Positions 27,401-35,099 of a stretch of 64,000 nt of DNA are shown piece after piece. Both the position numbers and the translations under genes were made by a program. Origin of the DNA: Brevibacterium sp. CBA3109. GTDB taxonomy: Bacteria; Actinomycetota; Actinomycetes; Actinomycetales; Brevibacteriaceae. Under the pieces are notes generated by a model. That model saw only the letters and a program-made list of their open reading frames with translations, searched no databases and was not told the DNA's origin. Within the stretch, counting starts at the first letter, position 1; each line of letters starts with the position of its first letter. Location of the stretch: the NCBI RefSeq assembly GCF_040256645.1, contig NZ_CP158281.1, forward strand, positions 2,356,001-2,420,000, read 5' to 3'.

Positions 27401-28034
27401 CGGCCTCGGCCTGACGCCCCAAGGGGCCCAGCTGTCGGTTGAGTTCGGTCCGCAGATCCGACAGACGATCAAGGTTCGTCTGCAGACCCGTGAGTTTGCG
27501 GACCGCCTTGTCCTTGCGTCTGCGGTGCTTGAGGACGCCGGCGGCCTCTTCGATGAAACTGCGGCGTTCGATCGGGTCGGCGTGCAGAATCGCATCGAGA
27601 CGCCCCTGCCCCACGATGACGTGCATCTCCTTGCCCAGGCCCGAGTCGTTGAGCAGTTCCTGGATGTCGAGGAGACGCGCCGGTGTCCCATTCACGGCGT
27701 ATTCGCTTCCCCCTGTGCGGAAGAGTGTGCGGGAGATCGTGACCTCGGTGTAGTCGACGGGAATGGCTCCGTCGGTGTTGTCGATGGTCAGGGCCACCTC
27801 GGCGCGGCCCAATGCCTGTCGTTTCGAGGTTCCGGCGAAGATGACGTCGTCCATCTTGCCGCCGCGCAGATTCTTCGCACCCTGTTCTCCCATCACCCAG
27901 GACAGCGCGTCGACGACGTTGGACTTGCCGGAGCCGTTGGGGCCGACAACGCAGGTGATGCCCGGCTCGAATCTGAGAGTCGTCGCCGAGGCAAAGGACT
28001 TGAATCCTCGCAGGGTCAGGCTTTTGAGATGCAT
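24435..28034 (-). CDS. smc: Chromosome partition protein SMC
   Basis: 1199 residues, full length. Condensin ATPase that organises and segregates the chromosome. Walker A GITCVVGPNGSGKSNVVDAL at about residues 25-44; the C-terminal ABC signature LLSGGERSLVAVAMLVA and Walker B PFYVMDEVEAALDDLNLSRL. Two long coiled coils flank a hinge at about 500-670 (DLPGVGSAVTERLSVANGFE, AAALSNTVSGVLVD). The hinge carries a Gly/Ala-rich insertion near residue 580 (IPAGARAGASTAAGAGQGKG) that looks like a flexible linker. Divergent from tRNA-Asn. Confidence 0.97.
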   Translation of the reverse strand: MHLKSLTLRGFKSFASATTLRFEPGITCVVGPNGSGKSNVVDALSWVMGEQGAKNLRGGKMDDVIFAGTSKRQALGRAEVALTIDNTDGAIPVDYTEVTISRTLFRTGGSEYAVNGTPARLLDIQELLNDSGLGKEMHVIVGQGRLDAILHADPIERRSFIEEAAGVLKHRRRKDKAVRKLTGLQTNLDRLSDLRTELNRQLGPLGRQAEAAQKAATVQATLRDSTARLLADDTVRLQASLASTSSTGSDDGGDRIGDLEHRRARTEQRLQEIETRLAALDAELEDLRTAESRTQTQIVRAKGIAQRADDKRSHLLSEVASLGRRDTKSPEELRSQAEHHKAELRTAEEAVEESATALDHSQMRKEELALALKKAEDEVKATQLAITEAIKNRSALQSKSSQARERISDLTSRIESNRAEIATASTRIAERSEELSTAEAAIEGVEAGESELDTKYESARDAQTTLETELEGLRAQKAQTASELASAEARAEALSLGTALEADLEDIVNADLPGVGSAVTERLSVANGFEMAVAAALSNTVSGVLVDSAQVALTVLDHLGEDTNVHLTIPAGARAGASTAAGAGQGKGANQASGADSETQALPRLSGTGDGEPFVRWLTDVVSSDVPELTELLNSALVSVVCVDDAAGGLSIIDSHPELTVVTLGGEILTATRVSRARTASGTRLASQTALEETRSAITELDKTRTRIEADIAQIEAKLAAAKTAAAAALEELHSSDAAIMAAGEEVSRITGDITTAQTRLQRAKDNEVELATRLESAEREARTAEAALAGADDVEEVVDTSDRDELSRQVSQSSEDVIETRISHKAATDRARFLSDRVDSLLRQAAAEETAREQTQRTISRKNRSAASALLIVDTAGNAASAAETTVTELGSQIQVLVDERGQLREEKGHLGEELGTTRTELQRLKDAAAEAELAQERFRLKLEEIENRAGEETGLGLERLVELYGPHLPVPAFDEGEEERPYVRAEVEKRHKQATAALKRIGTVNPLALEEYEALKERHQFLEKQITDIESSRKDLMTLVDEVDRHVERVFAEAYADTAREFEDIFSRLFPGGEGSLSLTDPNDMLTTGVDVHARPAGKKVKRLSLLSGGERSLVAVAMLVAIFKARPSPFYVMDEVEAALDDLNLSRLLTVFEELQDSSQLIVITHQKRTMEIADALYGVTMHGDGVSKVISQRIP

Positions 28035-28120
28035 TGTCCACCCAGCATATCTCGGGTGCGTACCTGCAAGTCTCGATTCTTTTGATAGAGTGTCTCCTCG
28101 TGCGCTGATTTAAGCGCCGT

Positions 28121-28193
28121 TCCTCCGTAGCTCAGTTGGCAGAGCATTCGACTGTTAATCGAAGGGTCGCTGGTTCGAGCCCAGCCGGGGGAG
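28121..28193 (+). tRNA. tRNA-Asn (anticodon GTT)
   Basis: 73 nt. Acceptor arms TCCTCCG / CGGGGGA pair over 7 bp (one G-U). D arm GCTC...GAGC, anticodon arm TTCGA-CTGTTAA-TCGAA with GTT at the anticodon, T arm GCTGG-TTCGAGC-CCAGC. Discriminator G; CCA is not encoded. A hairpin terminator follows at 28201. Confidence 0.96.
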
Positions 28194-28200
28194 CAAGGGA

Positions 28201-28228
28201 AGGGCCTCGTCGTTCGCGACGGGGCCCT
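28201..28228 (+). terminator. Intrinsic terminator after tRNA-Asn
   Basis: 12-bp stem, arms 28201-28212 and 28217-28228, one G-U, UUCG tetraloop. It starts 8 nt past the tRNA. The UUCG loop makes the hairpin especially stable. Confidence 0.88.
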
Positions 28229-28300
28229 CTGCTTTGCCCGGGCATAGCCCTCACCTCGATCTCTCGACCGCAGACAACCTCGTGAAGGGTGTGCAGTCCC

Positions 28301-29245
28301 TCAGCGATAGCGCGGCGGCTTCTGGCAGTTCGGGCAGAAGTGACTGGTGCGGCCGCCGATCGTCATCTTTTCAATCTCGGTCCCGCAGCGCACGCATTCC
28401 TGGCGTCCACGTCCGTAAACGAGCAGTGCCCGGTCGAAATAGCCCGATTCACCGTTGACGTTGACATAGAGCGCGTCGAAGCTCGTTCCCCCGGCCTGAA
28501 GGGCATCGCTCATGACCCGCGTCGCTGACTCGAGGACGGCGGCCAAGCGCGACTGACGTGTGCGGGCGGGAATCGCCAGCGGGTGGATGCCGGCCCGGAA
28601 GAGTGCCTCGTCGGCATAGATGTTGCCGATGCCGCTGATCAGGGTCTGGTCGAGCAGCGCGGACTTCAGCGCCGTCCGCTTCTTCGCCAGCGCAGTGATG
28701 GTGAGACCCGGTTCGAATGCCGCTTCCAAGGGATCAGCGGCGATGTGATTCGCCGAGGCGGGCACCAGTCGCCCGGAGGCATGGATCAATGGCTGTACGC
28801 CCAGATGGCCGAAGATCCGCTGGTCGATGAACCGCAGTTCGTAGGGTTCGTGAGCCGGGCCCGATTGCGCCCCGCCGCGCTGAAGCCTCAGGATCGCACG
28901 CGTATGGCGATGGATCTCGTCACAGGGTTGATGTACGCGCAGTTGCCCGCTCATGCCCAGGTGAATAAGAAGACTGAGGTCGGGCGCCTCATGACCGCCA
29001 AGTTGATCCAATGCAGGGGTCTCCCCCAGCGTCAGCCACATGAATTTCCCGCGACGTTCGGCACCGATGATGCGCCTACCTGTCACGGCGGCGACGAACC
29101 CGTCGGCTGCGGAAGCGTCGATGCGACGCTGGGACGTCGTGCCGAGTATTCGGGGGTCGATCACCTCGGCGCCGGTAATCGTGGCCCCGGCAGTCCATTC
29201 ATGGACGCCGAGGCGCACACTTTCGACCTCTGGAAGCTCGGGCAT
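28301..29245 (-). CDS. mutM: Formamidopyrimidine-DNA glycosylase
   Basis: Removes 8-oxoguanine and FapyG from DNA and nicks the site. 314 residues starting MPELPEVESV at 29245, chosen because the mature enzyme needs Pro2 as nucleophile and Glu3; an ATG 9 bp upstream would hide it. Beta-sandwich GKFMWLTLGE, HLGMSGQLRVH, helix-two-turn-helix DQTLISGIGNIYADEALFRA, and the zinc finger ECVRCGTEIEKMTIGGRTSH followed by FCPNCQ. All catalytic and zinc residues are present. Starts 26 bp after rnc in the same direction. Confidence 0.96.
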   Translation of the reverse strand: MPELPEVESVRLGVHEWTAGATITGAEVIDPRILGTTSQRRIDASAADGFVAAVTGRRIIGAERRGKFMWLTLGETPALDQLGGHEAPDLSLLIHLGMSGQLRVHQPCDEIHRHTRAILRLQRGGAQSGPAHEPYELRFIDQRIFGHLGVQPLIHASGRLVPASANHIAADPLEAAFEPGLTITALAKKRTALKSALLDQTLISGIGNIYADEALFRAGIHPLAIPARTRQSRLAAVLESATRVMSDALQAGGTSFDALYVNVNGESGYFDRALLVYGRGRQECVRCGTEIEKMTIGGRTSHFCPNCQKPPRYR

Positions 29246-29270
29246 CAGAAACACCTCAGCATGAGACTAT

Positions 29271-29975
29271 TCAGCGCGTGTAGTCCGGGTAGATGGTGCG
29301 GATGGCCTTAACGGCGACTTCCGCGGCTGCTGCTTCGGCGTTCTTCTTCGAGGAACCGTCGCCGCTGCCCCAACCGTTGGCGCCCAGCAGCGCGGTGGCG
29401 GTGAAGACCATGGCATGGTCGGGTCCCGAGGAGACGATCTCGTAGCTCACGGCCCCCAGATCCAGGTCGGCCGCTGCTTCCTGCAGGGTGGTCTTGTAGT
29501 CCATCCCGGCACCGAGATTCACGGCGTCGCTCAGCATCCCGTCGATGAGGCTGTGGACGAAGGCGAAGGCCTCTTCGCGTCCGCGTGCGACGAAGGTCGC
29601 GCCGATGAGGGCTTCGACGGTGTCGGCGAGGATCGAGTCCTTGTTGCGACCACCGGTGAGCTCTTCGCCCTTGCCCAGAAGGATGTGAGGTCCGATCTGG
29701 TGTTTGCGCGCGATGGACGCCAGTGCTCGGGTGTTGACCACGGCGGAGCGCATCTTGGCCAGTGATCCTTCGGCCAGATCCGGGTTGTCGTAGTACAGCG
29801 ACTCGGTGGCCACGAGACCCAGGACGGAGTCACCGAGGAATTCGAGGCGCTCGTTCGTGGGGATCCCACCTGCTTCGAAGGCGAAGGAGCGGTGGGTTAA
29901 GGCGAGACGAAAAGTCTCGGGATCAATATCGATCCCGAGACTCTTCTGCAGTTCTGCTGTGGTGTCAGTGTCCAC
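29271..29975 (-). CDS. rnc: Ribonuclease III
   Basis: 234 residues, GTG start. Endonuclease for double-stranded RNA in rRNA and mRNA processing. Signature ERLEFLGDSVLGLVATESLY contains the catalytic Glu/Asp; the second acidic set is in NKDSILADTVEALIGATFVA. C-terminal dsRNA-binding domain starts near DYKTTLQEAAADLDLGA and ends with KKNAEAAAAEVAVKAI. Lies 3 bp after rpmF, and is part of DUF177-rpmF-rnc-mutM. Confidence 0.96.
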   Translation of the reverse strand: MDTDTTAELQKSLGIDIDPETFRLALTHRSFAFEAGGIPTNERLEFLGDSVLGLVATESLYYDNPDLAEGSLAKMRSAVVNTRALASIARKHQIGPHILLGKGEELTGGRNKDSILADTVEALIGATFVARGREEAFAFVHSLIDGMLSDAVNLGAGMDYKTTLQEAAADLDLGAVSYEIVSSGPDHAMVFTATALLGANGWGSGDGSSKKNAEAAAAEVAVKAIRTIYPDYTR

Positions 29976-29978
29976 AGG

Positions 29979-30182
29979 TCAGACGTCAGCGACCTTGCGT
30001 CCCTTGTATTCAAGGAACAGCGGGGTGCCGGCTGCGTCTTCGACAACTTTGGCCTGGTGAGGGCGCGAGTACACAACGCGACCGTTCTCCACAGTCTTGA
30101 CCAGGCTAGGAGCCTGTGCCTTCCACTGCGAACGACGGTGGCGGGTGTTGCTGCGCGACAATTTACGCTTTGGAACAGCCAC
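29979..30182 (-). CDS. rpmF: 50S ribosomal protein L32, cysteine-free form
   Basis: 67 residues. The N-terminus [20 protein letters not shown] is textbook L32. The usual zinc ribbon (two CxxC pairs in the main actinobacterial L32) is absent: there is no cysteine at all, and the segment is replaced by [20 protein letters not shown] and a C-terminal extension. Zinc-free L32 variants exist in other bacteria, often as zinc-starvation paralogues under Zur; here the variant stands in the housekeeping DUF177-rpmF-rnc operon. GTG start at 30182, 2 bp after the DUF177 stop. Confidence 0.93.
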   Translation of the reverse strand: MAVPKRKLSRSNTRHRRSQWKAQAPSLVKTVENGRVVYSRPHQAKVVEDAAGTPLFLEYKGRKVADV

Positions 30183-30184
30183 GT

Positions 30185-30709
30185 CTAGCTCTCTTTCTTC
30201 TCATCCAACAAACTCTTCAATGATGCGAACGGCGAATCCGATTCACTGTCGTCGACCTCAAGGTCCTCACCCAGGGTGAAGCTGAACTCTTCGCTCCGGT
30301 CCTGTGAGGGACTGAAGGGCAGAGCCATGACAACAGCGTCTCTGATCACGGGCTCGAGGTCGAGCTGATCGCGGTTGATGAGGTAGGAATCCTCGTCGCC
30401 ATCGGCCTGCTCATAGACATACATCTCCTGGATGTCGACATCTATAGGCAACTCGATTTCGTCGAGAGTCCTCACATCTTCACCGCGGGCCGTGGCCGAG
30501 ACTGTGCCCGACACGTAGATTCCCTCCGACACGCTTTCGAACATCAGCTCGAGTGTCAATGGTGAACCTTCTGCGACCCCGATCACTTCGATCTTGAGAT
30601 CCGCCGGAGCAGACAGGGTGGTGTTCACCCGTTCCCATTCACCAGGGTGACCGAGCAATCCCATCGACCTGAGATCGTAGACGAACTCAGACTGTTTCTT
30701 CATGCTCAC
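30185..30709 (-). CDS. DUF177 (YceD-family) protein, cysteine-free
   Basis: 174 residues. YceD/DUF177 proteins precede rpmF in most bacteria and are linked to 23S rRNA and L32 supply. [20 protein letters not shown] near the N-terminus and [20 protein letters not shown], then [19 protein letters not shown] are the family core. The core CxxC normally seen where this protein has GEDVRT is missing, and the cysteine-rich C-terminal part is replaced by an acidic segment; the protein contains no cysteine. Operon with rpmF and rnc; 115 bp separates it from the MFS gene. Confidence 0.88.
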   Translation of the reverse strand: MSMKKQSEFVYDLRSMGLLGHPGEWERVNTTLSAPADLKIEVIGVAEGSPLTLELMFESVSEGIYVSGTVSATARGEDVRTLDEIELPIDVDIQEMYVYEQADGDEDSYLINRDQLDLEPVIRDAVVMALPFSPSQDRSEEFSFTLGEDLEVDDSESDSPFASLKSLLDEKKES

Positions 30710-30824
30710 TCCTCCTTTTCGTGATTGAGGATGCTTACTCCTGCGTTCACACGCGAGTCACCATTCTAGTCATCATCGACGGTCATTGCCAATCGAGCCC
30801 CCGAGGATGCGCGGGTGTTCCCGG

Positions 30825-32012
30825 TCACCACTTCTCGTGCTGATTGCGCAGCGTCACCCCGCCGGCGGCCAACAGCAATGCCCCGGAGATCGTGAAGACG
30901 ATGCCCGACGGTGCGATCAAGGTGAGCAGGGCTGCCACCGAGGGGATCGCCACCTGGCTGAGTCGATTGCCGGCAAGGCGGATCGACAGAACTGCGGCCC
31001 GGTTGGCCGGGTCCGACAAGGTCGAGACCCAGGTCATCGTCAGCGGCTGGGTGAGTCCGAAGCAGAATCCCGCCAGGAGCAGCAGGATCGCCAGCATCCA
31101 CGGCTGGGTGAAGACCGGGATCAGAACAATGCAGACGCCGGCCGTCGCCGAGGCGGTCCACAGCAGCGAAAGATTGTGCCATTTGCGTGTGAGAACACCG
31201 ATGATGAGTCGCGAGATCACCGAGGCCAGTGTGCGCAGGGTCAGCAGCCAGGTCACAGTCGTCACCGACAGTCCGTTCTGCTGACCGATGAGCGGCAGAT
31301 AGGCCGTCATCAGGTCGACCGCGGCCAGCGTGGTCATGGAGGCAAGGATCGCGGGCTTCATTCCCCGAATTGAGAGCAGAGACCAGGGCGTACGGGCGTC
31401 CTTGGCCGCCTCGGCGCGGGAGACGTGAGGGGTCCGTCCGCGGAGCATGACGATGGCTGCCGCGACCAGCGTCAGCGCAGAGACCGCGGTCATGAACCAC
31501 AGCGCGTTGACGATCGCCGGCGCACCATCCGTCGCGCCGGCGATGGCACCGGCCACGGGCAGACCGATAGTCTGCCCGATCGAGACGCCGAGGGTGAGGT
31601 AGCCGAACTTCGCCGTCAGCGCCGAGGCGGGGAAGCTCTGCGGGATCAGGGCCTGCGACGCAACGGTGGTCAGCAGCTGTCCCAGCCCCAGGCACATGGT
31701 GGCAATGAGGAGCACGCCCAGGTTGGGCGCGATCGCAGCGAGCCCGACGGGCACGATCGACAGCATGGTTCCCGTCCACAGCACAGCGGTGGCATAGCCG
31801 CGGTCGACGAGCCGACCAATGAGGAGTGCAGTCAGCAGCGGGACGAGCGAGTAGCAGGCGGTCATGAGCCCGAGGACGACACCGCTGCCGCCCAATTCCA
31901 GAGTCCGGTAGGAGATGAGGACGCGCACGCCGTTGTACGTCGCGTGCGCGATCACGGTGTGGAAGATCAGACCGAGGAACCATCCCCGGGGTGAGGAAGC
32001 AGGAAGAGGCAT
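30825..32012 (-). CDS. MFS transporter
   Basis: 395 residues with about twelve membrane segments and the short-loop arrangement of 12-TM drug/solute exporters. The cytoplasmic loop 2-3 motif reads LIGRLVDRGYATAVLWTGTM, close to the MFS GxLaDRxGrr consensus. Later helices include LTMTWVSTLSDPANRAAVLS. Substrate unknown; the family gives no clear hint. Its start is 3 bp beyond the coaD stop, so it can be cotranscribed with GntR-coaD. It breaks the usual adjacency of coaD with DUF177-rpmF. Confidence 0.85.
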   Translation of the reverse strand: MPLPASSPRGWFLGLIFHTVIAHATYNGVRVLISYRTLELGGSGVVLGLMTACYSLVPLLTALLIGRLVDRGYATAVLWTGTMLSIVPVGLAAIAPNLGVLLIATMCLGLGQLLTTVASQALIPQSFPASALTAKFGYLTLGVSIGQTIGLPVAGAIAGATDGAPAIVNALWFMTAVSALTLVAAAIVMLRGRTPHVSRAEAAKDARTPWSLLSIRGMKPAILASMTTLAAVDLMTAYLPLIGQQNGLSVTTVTWLLTLRTLASVISRLIIGVLTRKWHNLSLLWTASATAGVCIVLIPVFTQPWMLAILLLLAGFCFGLTQPLTMTWVSTLSDPANRAAVLSIRLAGNRLSQVAIPSVAALLTLIAPSGIVFTISGALLLAAGGVTLRNQHEKW

Positions 32013-32015
32013 GCC

Positions 32016-32504
32016 TCAGTGCGCTGCGTTCAGCGCGGTCAGCACCGCACTCGGCACCAGACCCGTGATGTCTCCCCCTCCTGCGTGGACTTCCTTGATG
32101 AGCGAGGAGGAGACGTGCTCGTACTCGGGGTTGCCGGGCACGAAGATCGTCTCGAGCTCACTCAGGTGCTTGTTCATCAGCGCCATCGGAAGCTCGTAGG
32201 CGAAATCCGTGCCTGAGCGCAGCCCCTTGACCACCGCAGGGGCGCCGATCGAGGTGCAGTAGTCGACGAGGAGCCCCCCGGCGACCGTGTCGATAGTGAC
32301 GTTCTCTGCTCCTCGGGTCCGCTCGTCCTCGTCCAGGCAGCGGCGGATGAGATCGGCACGCGCCTCTGGGTCGAAGCGACCGGACTTCTTGGGATTGTGA
32401 ACGACTGCCACGACCACTTCGTCGAACAAACGTGCACTGCGAGCGATGACGTCGAGATGACCCATGGTGATCGGGTCATAGGATCCGGGGCAGACAACCT
32501 TCAT
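32016..32504 (-). CDS. coaD: Phosphopantetheine adenylyltransferase
   Basis: Penultimate step of coenzyme A synthesis: 4'-phosphopantetheine + ATP to dephospho-CoA. 162 residues from the ATG at 32504. Nucleotidyltransferase motif CPGSYDPITMGHLDVIARSA (T/H-x-G-H type) and the C-terminal VSSSLIKEVHAGGGDITGLV are diagnostic; RSGTDFAYELPMALMNKHLS lies between. The ATG overlaps the GntR stop (ATGA), so CoaD translation may be coupled to a transporter regulator. In most actinobacteria coaD follows rsmD directly; here the ehu-like region separates them by about 4.4 kb. Confidence 0.95.
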   Translation of the reverse strand: MKVVCPGSYDPITMGHLDVIARSARLFDEVVVAVVHNPKKSGRFDPEARADLIRRCLDEDERTRGAENVTIDTVAGGLLVDYCTSIGAPAVVKGLRSGTDFAYELPMALMNKHLSELETIFVPGNPEYEHVSSSLIKEVHAGGGDITGLVPSAVLTALNAAH

Positions 32505-33262
32505 GCCTTCATCGTATCCCGCAGCTGCGACCACTGGTCATCAACCGGCCCGTCGTGATCGCCGGCCCTGACGATGACAGCCTCGGGCTCCGTCAGAGGA
32601 TTGTGCAGTCGAGAGGCGGCTCCGGTCATGACCTTGCCCACGATCGCCAGGGAGAGGGGCTCGTCACCGGCCACGATCGCCTCATTGAGCTCTCGGTGCG
32701 TCTCGATGAGGTCGCACCTGACCTCGTATCCGCGCGGGTCGGAGAGCGAGAGCAGCCGAGTGTGGACCATCGAGACCTTCATCAGGTCGGAGAGCCGGAC
32801 CGAACCGGAACAGGCGACGATCGAGTGATGGAAGTCGAGATCAGCGTCACCGATGGCCCGCGCGGTGTTCTCCTCGATCGCGTGCTCAAGCTTGGCCAGC
32901 GCCTGGTGGATGCGGGCAACCGGCTTGCCCGCCCGAATGACGATCTTCACAGCCTGTGCCTCGATGGCTTCTCGAACCGCATAGACGTCGTCGATGTCGT
33001 CAGACGTCATCCGCTTGACCCAGACACCGCGGCCGGGCGCGTGGGTCATCACTCCCTCGCTGACGAGGCGCTGCAGTGCCTCCCGCAGTGAGGGCCGGGA
33101 GACGACGAGGAGTTCTGCTGTGCGCACCTCGTTGATGGACTGACCGGGGGCCAGAGAGCCGCTGTAGACGGCGTTCCTGATCTGGTCGGCGATGAGGTCG
33201 ATCGTCGAGGACCGGATGACCTTGCGCAGGACCGGCAGCTCCGAAGTCGGGGGTTGAGACAT
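32501..33262 (-). CDS. GntR-family (FadR/FCD type) transcriptional regulator
   Basis: 253 residues from the ATG at 33262 (no clear Shine-Dalgarno; possibly leaderless). N-terminal winged helix: RSSTIDLIADQIRNAVYSGS, LAPGQSINEVRTAELLVVSR, PSLREALQRLVSEGVMTHAP. C-terminal FCD ligand domain with YAVREAIEAQAVK and the metal-type residues D/H in DLDFHHSIVACSGS and ETHRELNEAI. Divergent from the ABC operon across 115 bp, so it probably controls that operon; its ligand is unknown. Known ectoine regulators such as EnuR are MocR-type, so this is a different kind of GntR protein. Confidence 0.85.
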   Translation of the reverse strand: MSQPPTSELPVLRKVIRSSTIDLIADQIRNAVYSGSLAPGQSINEVRTAELLVVSRPSLREALQRLVSEGVMTHAPGRGVWVKRMTSDDIDDVYAVREAIEAQAVKIVIRAGKPVARIHQALAKLEHAIEENTARAIGDADLDFHHSIVACSGSVRLSDLMKVSMVHTRLLSLSDPRGYEVRCDLIETHRELNEAIVAGDEPLSLAIVGKVMTGAASRLHNPLTEPEAVIVRAGDHDGPVDDQWSQLRDTMKA

Positions 33263-33279
33263 ATCACGATCATATAACG

Positions 33280-33290
33280 TTGTCTGACAG
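33280..33290. promoter_or_regulatory. Candidate GntR operator
   Basis: TTGTCTGACAG contains the perfect dyad TGTC-T-GACA and matches 10 of 11 positions of the TNGTNNNACNA type of site described for FCD regulators such as LldR. It lies 18 bp from the GntR start and 88 bp before the ehuB-like start, a fitting place for autoregulation and control of the ABC operon. Confidence 0.5.
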
Positions 33291-33377
33291 TGTGACATCC
33301 GGACAGCAAAAGTATTGAATAGTGTCCTTGAGACGCATGCCACGAAGATGTGTCGACGTACTAAGAAAGGGACAGCT

Positions 33378-34274
33378 ATGAAAGCCATCAAGGGGCTAGC
33401 CGCCGCGACCTCGATCATCGCTCTGACACTCACTCTGGGGGCTTGCGGTGGAAGCGACTCCGATTCCGATTCGGACAACAGCACACTCCAGAAGGCCATC
33501 GATGCCGGCAAGATATCGGTCGGCTTCGCGGGTGAGGCACCGTACAGCTTCGAAAAGGACGGTGAGCTCCAGGGAGCCTCCGTCGCCATGGCCAAGAAGA
33601 TATTCAAGGAGCTCGGGGTCGACGACATCGAAGGTGTCAACACCGAATTCGGCTCACTGATCCCTGGCCTCAATGCCGACCGTTTCGGCGCGATCTCCGC
33701 CGGCATGTCGATCCTCCCTGATCGCTGCGAACAGGCTGCCTTCGGCAATCCCGAATTCATGTACACCACTGCTCTGATGACCAAAGAGGGCAAGCAGGAC
33801 GGCATGAAGGACATGCAGGACGTCAAGGACAAGGGGCTCAAGCTTGCGACCATGAGCGGCGCGATTGAGACCACTGTCTACGCCAAGGAGCTGGGCATCA
33901 AGACGCAGGAAGTCGGCACCCCACAGGACGGCATGGATGCTGTCACCACGGGCCGCGCAGACGTCTTCGCCCTCACCGGAATCTCGCTCAACTGGATGGC
34001 GAAGAACAATCCGGATGCCGGAGTCGAGGTCAGCGATTCCTTCGTTCAGGAAGTCGACGGAGTGCCACAGGTCGGTGCCGGAGCCACAGTGTTCCGCACC
34101 GATGACACCGAACTCCGCGATTCGTGGAACAAGGAGCTCGAGAAGATCGTCAGCGACGAGGACAAATACCTCGACGTCGTCGGCGACTACGGCTTCACGA
34201 AGGAAGAGCGCCCGGACGGGTCGATCACGACCGATCAGCTGTGCAAGGGCGATCTGCCCGGAGCACAGTCCTAG
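33378..34274 (+). CDS. ehuB: ABC solute-binding lipoprotein, ectoine-type (EhuB-like)
   Basis: 298 residues, ATG at 33378 with AAGGGA upstream. Signal peptide with lipobox LTLTLGAC (Cys about residue 24), then a Ser/Asp-rich linker. SBP family 3 fold: AIDAGKISVGFAGEAPYSFE, VNTEFGSLIPGLNADRFGAI, SAGMSILPDRCEQAAFGNPE. The phrase EFGSLIPGL followed by RF and AGM-I-PDRC is characteristic of the ectoine/hydroxyectoine binder EhuB more than of glutamine or cystine binders. Ligand specificity is inference. First gene of a four-gene operon, divergent from the GntR gene. Confidence 0.78.
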   Translation: MKAIKGLAAATSIIALTLTLGACGGSDSDSDSDNSTLQKAIDAGKISVGFAGEAPYSFEKDGELQGASVAMAKKIFKELGVDDIEGVNTEFGSLIPGLNADRFGAISAGMSILPDRCEQAAFGNPEFMYTTALMTKEGKQDGMKDMQDVKDKGLKLATMSGAIETTVYAKELGIKTQEVGTPQDGMDAVTTGRADVFALTGISLNWMAKNNPDAGVEVSDSFVQEVDGVPQVGAGATVFRTDDTELRDSWNKELEKIVSDEDKYLDVVGDYGFTKEERPDGSITTDQLCKGDLPGAQS

Positions 34275-34298
34275 TCTCCGCGCAGGCTCTAAGAAATC

Positions 34299-35099
34299 AT
34301 GATGGATAATTTCACGACGTTGCTGAATTTCCTCCCACAGCTGTGGGAGGGAATTCAGGCAACGCTCATCCTCACGGTCGGGGGTGCGATCGGCGCGGTC
34401 ATCATCGCCATCGCACTCGGACTGGCAATGACCTCGCCCCACGCTTGGCTGCGCATCCCGGCACGGATCATTGTCGAGTTCTTCCGCGGCACTTCCCTGC
34501 TCGTGCAGCTGTTCTGGCTGTTCTACGTCTTCCCCCTCCTCGGAGTCGATCTCAACTCCATGGCCTGCGGCATCGGCGCGCTGGCGCTCAACTACGGCGC
34601 CTATTCCGCCGAGGTGGTCCGTTCCTCGATCAAGACCGTCGACAAGGGTCAGTGGGAGGGCGCGATCGCACTCAGCCTCTCCCCCACTCGAAGGATGATT
34701 CGCGTCATCTTCCCTCAGGGTTGGGCGCTGATGATCCCGTCACTGGCGACCCTGCTCATCCAGCTGCTCAAGGGCACAGCGGTGGTCTCCTTCATCACCC
34801 TGCAGGACCTCACAGAGAAGATCGGGCAGCTGCGGCAGTCGACGAACGACACGTACTTCTCGTTCACGATCGGACTCATCATCTACTTCGTCATCGCCTG
34901 GCTGCTGCAGGAGTTCATGAATTTCCTCGAACGCAGGGCCACAGCGCGACTGGGCCGCAAGCGCCCCAACTCGCGGGCTGATCGGCGCGCGGCACGACGA
35001 GACGCGCGCGAGTCGGTTCGCCAAGACCGCCTGGCCTCCCACAATGCTGCCGGCGGCGGCGCGAACTCCGGCACACTCGGAAACGGAGGCCCACTATGA
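34299..35099 (+). CDS. ehuC: ABC permease, EhuC-like
   Basis: 266 residues, His/Glu/Gln-type polar amino acid permease. N-terminus MMDNFTTLLNFLPQLWEGIQ, helix ILTVGGAIGAVIIAIALGLA, and the EAA loop YSAEVVRSSIKTVDKGQWEG, then AIALSLSPTRRMIRVIFPQG. The last ~50 residues are Arg/Ala-rich and cytoplasmic, longer than usual. Two ATGs at 34299 and 34302 are both possible; only a weak AAGAAA precedes them. It is 24 bp downstream of the binding-protein gene and overlaps the next permease by 4 bp. Confidence 0.78.
   Translation: MMDNFTTLLNFLPQLWEGIQATLILTVGGAIGAVIIAIALGLAMTSPHAWLRIPARIIVEFFRGTSLLVQLFWLFYVFPLLGVDLNSMACGIGALALNYGAYSAEVVRSSIKTVDKGQWEGAIALSLSPTRRMIRVIFPQGWALMIPSLATLLIQLLKGTAVVSFITLQDLTEKIGQLRQSTNDTYFSFTIGLIIYFVIAWLLQEFMNFLERRATARLGRKRPNSRADRRAARRDARESVRQDRLASHNAAGGGANSGTLGNGGPL

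Noticed and set aside
28121-28193. tRNA-Asn as an integration site for an island
   Set aside because: The genes on both sides (smc, mutM) are housekeeping and no partial tRNA repeat was seen.
33263-33874. N-terminal extension of the GntR frame by about 200 residues
   Set aside because: It runs antisense through the EhuB-like gene; the winged helix begins right after the ATG at 33262.
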